Notes under the pieces: generated by a model | Seen by the model: the letters and a program-made list of their open reading frames with translations, nothing else | Databases searched by the model: none | What the model was told of the DNA's origin: nothing | Program-made: the position numbers and the translations under genes | Assembly (NCBI GenBank): GCA_002633005.1 | Contig: NMRA01000712.1 | Coordinates: 62,001-126,000, forward strand | Reading direction: 5' to 3' | From: Phoronis australis | Lineage: Eukaryota > Phoronida > Phoronidae | DNA: 64,000 bases | In this document: positions 1 to 9,964 of the stretch, in pieces | Layout of the letters: the number at the start of each line of letters is the position of its first letter | How positions within the stretch are numbered: position 1 is the first letter of the stretch

Positions 1-1213
1 CAAAGTTATAGAATGGTCAATGAAGCGAAAGACATTTTTTTACGTGATCATAGCTTAAATTTGATTATGTCATGTAGACGACGTGCCTGATTGTGTGTGA
101 ATGGACTTCCCGTGTAAATAAACAGTTCATTCCGGTATTAAATAAACCAACCACTAAAGCAGTGTAAACAAATGCTCAGTTCTATGAGCAAAAAAAAAAC
201 CGTTGTCTGTTCATAAATTTTATACTATACGCTCAAAAACAATCCTTATTGAAAATACTTGTTTATGAACTGAGTGTCTCTTCAGGGCTTCCTAAAAGCT
301 GGTTTGTAAAACTGTCTCTATGTTTACACCTCGCTGCGTCCCTCATTAAATATCTTAGTCATTCACCGTACATAATACTACCTGTCAAACTCACAAAGGG
401 ACATTGTTGAATGTCTACCATGGAAGTGAGAAGGGGATACCAAGCGTTGGGCTTCTTTCAATGCAGGTTTTGTTGACCCATCCTAAAATATACCCAGCTG
501 AGCTTTTCGTTTTGGCAAACGAGCTCAATGCATTGTCGTGCATTTGTAATCATTGGGGCGATGATGGGACTTTTTCAGGATGGCTGGAAACGCAAACAGG
601 CCCCAGAAGTGTTTTATAAAGTGCACACGTGTCAAGAAAAGATAAGACCAATCTTTTGATATTGGAGTTTGATCGGCCATTTGAATGAGTTTGGCAAGAG
701 ATATCAAACATTTTGTAATCTGTTTTCATTTTGACGACTGAACTATTGGATGTTGGCGTGTTGTGTGGTCGTACCTTCTGTTACCGCGGACGCTAAAATC
801 TACTACGGTAACACAGACAAACCAGTATTCTTGTTCAGTAGTCACACACTACACCTTAACATTATACCTTCCCGATATAATGGCAGTTGGCTTTGAGGGA
901 AGACAAACAAGAAATACGCTGGAATATTGATTCTTTTTAAGTGAAACATTATGGAAGATCAGAAGGCAATACAATTAACATAATTTCGAATCGAACTTAA
1001 TTGTATTCGAGTGGAAATACAATTTTAAACACACTGCCGTGTTATAGGCTGCAATTTTCTGTAACTGTTACACGAATTTCTTAATGTATGCGTCAGGAGT
1101 CATCAACTTGAAAGAGTAATATAACATATGTCGTTATGGTGACCAAGAAAATCTTATAGTGGCCGAGGGTAGTGTTGTCGAAAATCTGTACACGTATGAC
1201 AAATATAAAACAG
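1..1213. other. Intergenic, no gene recognised
   Basis: AT-rich sequence with only short reading frames on both strands. None has a recognisable motif or a convincing pair of splice borders. The 71-codon frame at 404-619 and its antisense partner at 525-707 overlap each other and look like chance frames. Confidence 0.5.
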
Positions 1214-1387
1214 TTAATCGTCAAAGCATTTCAAATTCCGAAGTTTGCAAACCCTGTCGCTGTAGACCCCAATCTATTTAGTCTTACATACAAATCTGGA
1301 TCTCCAGTCGATTATCGTCATAAAATTATTAACACTCCATCCACGCCCGGTTACACTGGAAGACATGTTTCCAAATACAAGTTCTAA
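1214..1387 (+). CDS. Possible last coding exon of an unidentified gene
   Basis: An open frame starts right after a splice-acceptor-like AAAACAG at 1207-1213 and runs 57 codons to a TAA. The peptide is proline- and glycine-containing with basic residues and ends TPGYTGRHVSKYKF. Short proline-glycine-tyrosine motifs of this style occur in ciliary microtubule-inner proteins (family knowledge, loose resemblance only). No upstream exon was found in the first 1.2 kb, so the rest of the gene would lie further left. It could equally be a chance frame; no family is assigned. Confidence 0.3.
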   Translation, partial: LIVKAFQIPKFANPVAVDPNLFSLTYKSGSPVDYRHKIINTPSTPGYTGRHVSKYKF

Positions 1388-3259
1388 GTAGTTAATAGGT
1401 GATGTGTAAACTACGCACAGAACTCTCCATTCATATAATCAAGACATTCCTAAAGGGAAAAAATCATTGACAATCAATAGTACATTAGTAGTGTATTTGG
1501 ATAAATCATAGATCATAATAGCTGAGCTGATCTACATTAATTTTTTGAGTGTCTATAAAGGAAAACTGGCTATCAACGTCCTCTGCTGTGCATTCCGTTA
1601 ACTCTATAAGTCAATTATCGTGTGCAAGGCTGATCAAAGTCTTGGGATTAAATACATAGCCTAAGTTTACGCCCAAGGTTAAGAAACTAATTTCTTGTAA
1701 AAAAAATTATAAACTTCTGTTTGAAAGGCCTGCATACTACACGGCGAGTTCACCAAAAGCTGGTTCAGCCACATGCTGATCTAAAGGTACCTTAACAGAG
1801 CGTTTAAAAAGACACTCCCTCTTCTAACATGAATTGGATTGTAGGTTTAGAAAATACATGTTTTAAGTAAACATACGTGAGTCTCAAGTTCGTTACCAAG
1901 AGATGAAAAGGAGACCGACATTGGGGGAAATAAGGCCAATTATTATGACATAAAAATGCAAAGAATAGGGTTGAAAATAAAATACAACATGTAAAAAACA
2001 ATAATATCTGATAACATGGGCAATAAAAATGCGCAACACAGCATCGAGCAGGCGGTCTTTCCCCACCTCTCAAGGTAGGTCGCCTAAAGCGTAAATCACG
2101 CTTGCCCGACGATTTAGCAACCATTTCGTAAGGAATTTTCAAAGTAACTCCAAGTTTGAGGATTGGCAACGTTAACATAGGATTACTTATCTTAAAATTA
2201 AATGAATAAGTAGTAGTTATTATCTGTGAGTAGTCCTAGGCTAAATTCGTATTTAATATTCTTTTATAAGTCGCTATCATGGTATGCCCACTGCGCGTAT
2301 AGTCGAATCAATTCCTTTTGAAATGCTAGCACAAAACGCGTATTACCAGACTTTCGTCATGTTCTAATTGATTTGAATATTTGCTAAATGCGTATTTATC
2401 AGAATAGTACATGTTGGTTAATATTGTGGCCATTGGCATATTCGTGCCGGCGTTGAGCAATTTTCTTCGTTTTCAAAACACGTTAGACAAGCTTCGAGGA
2501 CATTGTAACTATCATTTTCGTTCCTCTTGAATATTGTACACAAACGCGTATGCTCGCATTTGCATACTTTCGTCAATACAACCTAGCTGTTTATAACTGT
2601 TCATGTGTACATTTTCGTACAGGGATGCACCTAAGATCACCAACCACTACCCATCCCTATTGTCAAACATTCCGTTGAAATTTGACGACCGATAGTTACA
2701 CGGCACAAGCTATCGATGCTTGGGATGTCTAAAGACCAGTTAGGTTTAACACTAGCCGCAGTGACGTCCTCTTTTCTTATGCAATATTCGGATATTGATT
2801 ACCGAAGGTCGTATTCAATTTGTGATCGTTTATACGCAAAATGTGTGAAGGTTACTTCCATTCACGTAACTAATTGGGCCTCGTTTGAATAGCCACCGTC
2901 TTATAAATACACCTCGATTATGAAATAATGCGAAATTATAATATAAATCGTTTTATGAAGTTCCAGTGTTTAAGTACTCTCCTACAGACCCCTTAGAATC
3001 GGGAAGTAGGATTCGCATTGTGGGCATATCTTCCAGAGGGGTTTTGAACTATTAACGAAACAGTAATAGTGCACTTAAAAAGGCAAACATTCAAACTTAA
3101 TTGTAATAGGGGAGGATGAGAAAGCAGTGGTCACGAACAGGGGTGAAATCGGTAGCGAGGCGAGAATTCTTGACTTCGTTAGCTGCCTCTAATAATGTTT
3201 ACATTCCAACAATCTAAATTTTTCAAATTAATTATTCTCAGTTGATTTATATTTTGTAG
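1388..3259. other. Intergenic or first-intron sequence, no gene recognised
   Basis: The 124-codon minus-strand frame at 1804-2178 has cysteine- and phenylalanine-rich low-complexity content and no splice context, so it is not called. The missing first exon of the gene at 3336-6380 should lie here or further left. It should encode roughly ten residues beginning Met-Phe if the family pattern holds, but I could not find it. Confidence 0.4.
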
Positions 3260-3320
3260 AAGGTAACAGAATCACCGTCAACCCCGACACCAAAGCAATG
3301 CCTTGCTGTAATTTGAATTG
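3260..3320 (+). pseudogene. Partial duplicate of the neighbouring exon start, with its own acceptor
   Basis: The 5' half of the exon at 3336 is repeated 76 bp upstream. Both copies carry TTTTGTAG followed by AAGGTAAC and then a frame reading GNxITVNPDxK. The upstream copy reads GNRITVNPDTKAMPCCNLN and then meets an in-frame TGA at 3318-3320, and it has no good donor. It is probably a dead tandem duplication, but its splice acceptor is intact and could compete with the true one. Confidence 0.6.
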
Positions 3321-3335
3321 ATTTCTGTTTTGTAG

Positions 3336-6300
3336 AAGGTAACGCCATCACCGTTAACCCCGACTGCAAAAACAATATCTTACTGGAATCTATCAAGTAC
3401 AGATGCGGCCTCGATGAGGACGGTATGTCAATTAGTTTCACGAAATGATGCAGAAGTGCATTTTTGTAAAAATGTTACGAATTGGGCGAACAAACCATCT
3501 CGAATACCAAGAAGCAGATTGAATTTGCGTTCAAGCTCGGTCAGAGTGATGGTAAATCTTGTGTTTTATGGAAAGTGGTTCATTGTAGTGTTTCAGAGTG
3601 GGTATAGAACCTCGTAAGATAGAACGTCGTATGTATGTATGAGGAAAATAAATTAAGCTATTCAAAGCGATATGAGACGTACTATGATAAAACTCATCGA
3701 GTATATGAGACTGGAGTTTGTTTTTTTTTATCATGCAGAACTTGTGGATTTGTCGGATGAAAGCGGTAGCGTGAAACAACTGCACTTGAACCTTTTGGAT
3801 TATGGGACATCTTACTTCGAAGACAGAGAAACGACGATTCTCCTAAGAGTTGAAAGTAAGATCTGCATTTCCCCAAAAGATGAGATATTTTATTGCAAGT
3901 TGATCAGTGCGAATTTGAAGTCGCAAAGTTTTTAACACAACAAGTTATTGAAATACTGACCAATAAAAAAGAGATTATTGAAAAATGTCATTTTGAAACA
4001 CTGAGGTCCAACAAACTCTCGGCGAAATTTGTAAAATACTTCTTTGAGAGCATAACATAGTAAGGATACGCGTAACTCTAAAAGTGAATGTACCTTCTGT
4101 TTTTAGCTTCTAATTTCCAAGAAATTGAGGAAATTAATACAATTTTGAGAAAAAGTAGCGCAGCTTCACGGTTTCATAAATATGAGTTACGCTCGAAATC
4201 TTTTAATTTTTAGGAGGACTATGTAGGGGTTTCAATAGTACACAATTGGTATAAAGATTAATTGAATATGAGCTCGCGCTTGCGATGTTTAGTAAATTTT
4301 TATAAGATTGAGGCCCATTAAAAGTATTCTTAAATCCTACAAAAGGGAGACTTTCATTTTGATCATAGCCCAAGCAAAATGCTACACCCAAAGGTAATTT
4401 ATTTCCATTCTCAAACACAGCATTCATTGCAACAAGTGGTGTCAGAAGGTCACCATTTTGCCAGGCAAGGATGACCAACATGTTAAAAATTGAGTCAATA
4501 GCAGGTGACATTGAATTCCTGTTGACATGGCACGGGAAATTCCGTGCCAAGCTCGGTGACGGAGAAGTTCTTGATCTCAATGTTTAGGTCGTAATTAGGA
4601 ATGAAAGACGTCTTTAACATTTTCTACTATAGCCTGATCGTCCTGATCAATTACGGACAATCCATTTATACCTTATGTCTATAAACTCGCCTTCCGTCCA
4701 AAAAGCGAACATTTGATTTAGACTACCTACATGTACCGCTATAAAATTGGTCTCAACTTGTTCCTTACTCCTATGAAGTGAATCTGGATTTGCAAACAAG
4801 TGACATTTCGTTTATCCTTGAGGCAAGTTGCTCGACGCATAACATGACACACCGCAATGAGCCGAATTGTAAACCGTTGTCTCATTCAATCAATAACTAA
4901 ATGTCGGTCCTTTCGAAGACCTGAAAACATCCTCAAATGAATTGACTATGAATAATTTGAAACCAATTTCATAAAGACAAGTGGTCTAAACCAAAAGTTA
5001 TTTTTGTGATGGAGTAGGTTGTTTTTTCCCTCAAACCATTTTCTCTCAACGCAGAACAAAAATACATCAAACTGATTGAAACTTTCTACGGAGCACTTAA
5101 GATACCCGAATTATGTCAACTTTATCGATCTCACAGAACTTAGGAGCAAAAACAAAATACACTTACCTTCAAGAGTAGTTTACCTAACAATCCTATGTTA
5201 ATAATTAACATTCAGTAACGTTTAGTTTGTGAGAAGGTATAAAACAAAGCACGTCAAATTAAGCTAAAGATGCTCGCAGTTTAAAACTGAATGGTTTAAG
5301 CTCGTGACTATATTTCAAGCTGTGCTGAAGGCCCCCCTTAAATGTGTCGTCGTTTTTTTCAGAAACTGAAGAGGGTGGATCTGACGACAGCTTATATACA
5401 CCGTTACTTCATGGGTTGGAGGACGATAGTGCATTTTTAGGTAAAACGGGTCACGTCACCTGTAGGCTACATCACGTGATCTTATGAATAAAAGTCTGAA
5501 AACTGAAAGATTTCTGCTCCAACCAAGACTCGAACCCCGGTCCGGAACTTCTGCTAACCGTGCAGATTTACATAATCATATTTTTATTTCCTAACCCTAC
5601 CAACACTCCTCTGGAGCAGTTAATTAAGGCAGGCAAACGTTTTTTTTTTTCAATTTGTAACTTCGGACGCCTTCATTTTTGTTGCAAAAGCTATTCCTTT
5701 CTGTATGTAATAGGTCACGTGATGTGACCAACACATGGCGTGAAAGAAAACTAATAATTCTTACTTACTCGTTTCTATAATTAAAAACAAATTTGTCTGA
5801 TTACATTGTATAATCTTTTGAGTCACAGTTGGTCGCAGGAGGGGAAACAATTTAAAAATTAATTTTAATCTTATCATATGTTAAGCTCCCCAACAGTTAA
5901 TAAGTCAAATTAAGCTATTTTGTTCGCGATTGCGCGCATGAGTGTCGAGCTATTTGGATAGTACTTTTTACAGTACACTAAGGGACACTTTAAAAATGAA
6001 CGTTCTTTCTAAGCAATTTGTAATTTTTGTCTTTGGTTTCGTAACAACTATAAATCTTAAAATTATATAACCACTCACTTTTATAATTAGTGCAACAACC
6101 GTAAGTAATCACTGATGTATCAATATTGACAAACTTTACGCTCTATTACAGCAATTACTACACTGACTCCGTGAATAGAAAGCAAAAATGTATCACCCGA
6201 GTCCTGAACCTTGTACGGCATTGCGTTAACTGTTTTATCTATATTACAGGTAAATTGAACCCTAAGCAGTTTTCCAAGTACAGGAAATCAGATCTCAAAG

Positions 6301-6380
6301 GGAACAGGAAGTTCATATTTAAAAACAGACAAACACCCAAGAAATCCTCACCGAAAACTACAACTGTTTCCAAGAAATGA
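3336..6380 (+). CDS. CXorf65/C22orf15-like protein, first exon missing
   Basis: Four phase-compatible exons: 3336-3422, 3739-3855, 5363-5440 and 6250-6380, ending in TGA. Every border has GT/AG and the phases join exactly. The product, lacking its start, is about 137 residues: an N-terminal segment with VNPDCKNNILLESIK and CGLDEDELVDLSDESG, a short acidic linker (EEGGSDDS), and a very basic lysine-rich C terminus. The VNPxCK...LxxIK...DLxDExG pattern is what I recognise from the small CXorf65/C22orf15 family, whose function is not established. A short exon coding the first residues should lie upstream. An AATAAA at 6577-6582 is a plausible poly(A) signal. Family assignment is from memory of the motif; the gene structure itself is well supported. 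Confidence 0.75.
5527..5570 (-). repeat. tRNA-like SINE fragment (B-box)
   Basis: On the minus strand the sequence carries GGGGTTCGAGTC, a good match to the RNA polymerase III B box found in tRNA-derived SINEs. It is preceded by sequence like the anticodon-arm half of a tRNA. No complete cloverleaf can be drawn, so this is a SINE fragment rather than a tRNA gene. It lies in the last intron of the CXorf65-like gene. Confidence 0.35.
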
Positions 6381-6576
6381 CATAACGAAAAGTAGTTTCC
6401 ACGAAATAAGAAGGAACAGTTTAAAAACAAGCGCTAAGGATCGGTGAATGGTGGTTACTTACTCCAGTGTTGAACAATGCTTGACTGAAACTATTGTAAG
6501 GAACCAAGGACTTCATATTTGCCGAGGAGATAATTAATTAAGTTAATTAATTATGTTTTCTACAAAGAGAAACACG

Positions 6577-6582
6577 AATAAA
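6577..6582 (+). promoter_or_regulatory. Poly(A) signal of the CXorf65-like gene
   Basis: Canonical AATAAA about 200 bases after the TGA stop of the plus-strand gene. Confidence 0.4.
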
Positions 6583-6733
6583 TTACGAATGCGCCAAAGA
6601 GAAAGGAATCGGCTACATAATAATATCGCTTTTCTGTGCTTCCCAACAGTTTAACACAGTCGCCAAGGATAGGCAAAGAGAAATGGGTAGCCGACCTTGT
6701 GTTTTAACAGGGAAAACGAGTTGAAATCAAATT

Positions 6734-6800
6734 TAAGCTGCATTTCGCTGTTTTAGCTGGCTGCAAAACGAAAATCAAATTAGGCCCTTTACTCTCATAA
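6734..6800 (+). repeat. Dispersed repeat, GCTGCRTTTCGC family
   Basis: Shares the order GCTGC-TTTCGC-TTTAGCT-GGCTG-AATTAGG-CCTTTACTCTCAT with 61273-61345 on the same strand and with 14595-14670 on the opposite strand. The element's full extent is unknown; this looks like one terminus. Confidence 0.5.
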
Positions 6801-7736
6801 AATCGTCCTCGTAATACCCCTTACCGTGATAGGATTCCATTTCCCTTGCCAACTCAAAGTCACAGGCAATGCGAACATAGCCCGTTCTCGAATTCGTAAT
6901 TTCATGGTTGACCAACCGGGAGCCCAATTGTTGTTGGTTTGGATGTTCATGTTGGTAACAGAACTAAAATTCCATCACGGCAATTGAATGCCATGAGACC
7001 AAGATTATGAGAATGAAAAGCCAAATTCAATTTTCGTTTTCACCAAGGCGAAATACTGCTTCAAAATTCTGTAACTTGCTCCCTAAATTTGAGCTGAGAT
7101 CCTATTCTCTATGCATATTTATACTTGGTTGTTGAACCCTTTCAACTCCAGAACCGTGAACTGCGCAGAAAGCAATAAAACGAGACCAATGAGATAATTC
7201 TGTAAAAAAGATATATTATGTATTTGTATTTTAAATATATGATACAATATTATGTGCATACGAGAAGATGTCATTCATAGGGACACTCAAGATGTTCTGA
7301 CACGAGTCTGGTTGGTAGAACACCAGAAATAGGGTTCATTTACACTTATCTAGAAACTTGCAAAAGGTACTTTTCTCACTGAAAAAATGCGGTCAAAGTA
7401 GGTACCACCATAAAATCTGACCAATTTTAGAGAAAAAATAATTACCCTGCTTTAGTTTTAACAACTAACATTGTCACAATGGTTACAATATTTTTCAAAA
7501 TGTTGTCTTGTGGTAGCAATGATACATAACCTTGAAAATGATGAAACATTTATTTGATGTCTTTTACAAAAAAATAAGAAATAAAATCTTACTTCTCTCC
7601 CATATTGTGTCCTGAATTAGTGAGAATTTTACCTAAATGTTAAACACTTCCACTTAACCTTTGACCTCGAGCAAAGACTAAAGGTCAGTCCATAATGCAA
7701 AAAGGCCAGTTAGACTAAACCCTGGCCTTTTAAAGT

Positions 7737-8191
7737 GTGCAAAGACTTGAATGCCATCAGAGAGGCAAGTTTATAGAGAACACACAAGTCTACATAAAAT
7801 ATAGACAAGCACTAAAAACGTTATTTGCTGCACTCCAGAGGTCGGAGGTAAAATTCTATGATCCTTTACTTTCAGGATGCAATTCGTTATCTCACGAAAC
7901 TGTCAGGCATGTACAAATTTGTAAAGACAAAATTTATAATCAAAACCATTTAAGTTAATTCTCTTTACAAAGCCTCTTTTAAAAGGGAACTGCTTGAAGA
8001 CTTAGCTAACCCGACTCCACTAACAAAAGCTGTGACACTATCTAATGAATGTATTCATCTGCCAAAGAAACTAAATCTTGCAGCAAACCCAGTCCAATAC
8101 TATCTTGTCAACAAGCACACAACAGCATACTCCCCTGAAGATAATACAGTTAAGGCTATGCAGAATCTTGTCCACAATGTTGTTTTTAGCT
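7737..8191 (+). pseudogene. Two abutting reading frames, possibly a decayed gene
   Basis: A 73-codon frame (7737-7958) overlaps the start of a second frame (7954-8191, no ATG) that reads protein-like sequence, including LLEDLANPTPLTKAVTLSNE and AAYP-poor, lysine-rich text, and ends in TAA. The change of frame at about 7954-7958 looks like a frameshift in an old coding sequence. No family is recognised. It may be a transposon-derived remnant or a retrocopy, or chance. Confidence 0.25.
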
Positions 8192-9294
8192 AAATATCTG
8201 CAAAGCTATAAATTTTAACTATAAGTAAAAGTTTATAGTTTCTGAAAGCAGAAATCCAGCAGAATTTGATTTTTAACTTGACTGATTCCAATGTGCCAAT
8301 AATTGGGTAATCTGACCACCCCTTTTTAGTAAAATTAGCCAAAAAAGAAAGGTACATTGTAGCAAAAGAATGGTATCATTAATGCGCCCAAAGTTTGTTT
8401 GATATTAATATTCAAGATGAAATTTCAAAAACAATTTTCGAAATTATCACGTCAGTTTCGTTTTGTGCAACTTTCGATTTTTATGAGAAAATCAAAGTCC
8501 TTTTTTGTTAACCCTCATGCAAAAGTGGAACATTTTAAAAAGAATTACGGACAATGTCGTTTTGGAGAACAGTGCATACAGCATATTATCTGAAAGTTTC
8601 ACACGAATCCAATTAGCCATTTCTGAGGTATGACGTTCCGGAGTTTGCCAAATTTGGACACTTTTCTAGAGACCTACATGACCTTAACCCAACCTTGCAC
8701 TAACATCACACCAAAGTCTCTTGCTACTGGATTGCAATAAGTTCCAAAAGACAAGAGACCTTTTTGCTTTCTAACACACATTAAAGCTGCAATAAACCAT
8801 CTTTTAAAAATCAATTTTTGATCTAGAGCGCTTACTGTGATAAAACTAGTCTCAAATGAGTCTTAAATTAGTCTCAAACGAGTCTTAAATTAGTCTCAAA
8901 CTCGTAACCAGTTTCAAATTGTTCCTTGCTCAGGTAAGACGTACTTCATGGGGACTGTTTCATGTAAAGTGACTAAAGACTCGAGTTAGAAATTTGGCCT
9001 TATGCTCCACACAACTATTCCTGAAAAATTTTATAAAATCTCACTCGAGCAAAGGTGGAAAATCCGTCAGAATATACACATAACTGCTATTACTGAGAGA
9101 ATTTCCATCAATTATTTCTAGACATAATTACTCGGCTAAGACTTTTTTCAGCAATTGTGAAGCAGGAGTGCAAGACTAAATTTCTGCCTTAAGTCACAAG
9201 TAAATTCCATGGAACAGACCGAGGGCATGAAGAGAACATACAACAGTTCATTACTGCTGAAGACCAGGCTCAAGCCACCTTGACCTGACTGATC
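8192..9294. other. Intergenic spacer with repeat-like segments
   Basis: No gene seen. The segment at about 8530-8650 (an ACAGTGCATACAGCAT block followed by GCCATTTCTGAGGTATGACG) is related to 25370-25440, so both are copies of an interspersed repeat. At 8848-8905 there is a short tandem array of AGTCTCAAACGAGTCTTAAAT-like units. Confidence 0.45.
8848..8905 (+). repeat. Short minisatellite, TTAGTCTCAAACGAGTC-like units
   Basis: Alternating blocks of AGTCTCAAA and GAGTCTTAAAT repeat with a unit of roughly 24 bp across about 60 bp. Confidence 0.6.
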
Positions 9295-9450
9295 ATTTTA
9301 TGTGCCGTGCATGGTCTGAAGCCATAACCAACTGTCAGTAATTCTTATTTTATGTGCCGTGCATGGTCTGAAGCCATAACCAACTGTCAGTAATTCTTAT
9401 TTTATGTGCCGTGCATGGTCTGAAGCCTTAACCAACTGTCAGTAATTCTT
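9295..9450 (+). repeat. Tandem repeat, 52 bp x 3
   Basis: Three nearly identical 52-bp units (9295-9346, 9347-9398, 9399-9450), each starting ATTTTATGTGCCGTGCATGG. I see one substitution in unit three. The near identity implies recent expansion. It lies 0.5 kb downstream of the B9D2 3' end. Confidence 0.9.
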
Positions 9451-9925
9451 AATCCCAGACATCTCTTTCACTTTCCATACATGGTCCAACATTTATCATC
9501 TCACTGCAACAGCAGTCACAAAAGATGTTGATAAATTCTCTATGAAAACAATCTTACATCCCGTTTCTCAACAGCGCAATGGATTCTGACTTTTGACTGT
9601 TATCAAAGCTGGGAAATCAAGCTTTTAAATTCAAACCGTACATTCCGATAAACAGAATCAGGTCACAAAATTAAAATTCGCTGCAAAGTGTACTCGGACA
9701 AATGCCAAAAAATCAGAAAAATAAAACAAATTAAATGTACAAAACCTACTTGGAAACAGATTTCTAGATTAGGACGGAGTTTAAGGTGAAAAAGCAGGTG
9801 CGCTTGCCAGAAAGACACATGACAAAACCTGGTCATGATGATCACAACGCATCCCCATTCTATGACATGGTTGTATCTAAAGATTGACTTTTCTTAAAGG
9901 CGCCATCTGCAGGCAATGCAATAGA

Positions 9926-9931
9926 TTTATT
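9926..9931 (-). promoter_or_regulatory. Poly(A) signal of B9D2
   Basis: AATAAA on the minus strand about 35 bases past the B9D2 stop codon, which implies a very short 3' UTR. Confidence 0.5.
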
Positions 9932-9964
9932 CCTGTAAAACACTATCCTGGAAATCACCCTTCA

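Larger units (their letters stand above)
6381..7736. other. Intergenic; holds one dispersed-repeat copy
   Basis: No gene is visible. At 6734-6800 there is a dispersed repeat beginning AAGCTGCATTTCGCTGTTTT and continuing to a TTACTCTCATAAAAT block; related copies occur at 14595-14670 (inverted) and 61273-61345. The rest is AT-rich spacer. Confidence 0.5.

Noticed and set aside
4203-4580. 125-codon minus-strand frame in an intron of the CXorf65-like gene
   Set aside because: Some protein-like text, but no recognised family and no splice sites in the right places. Not enough to call a gene.
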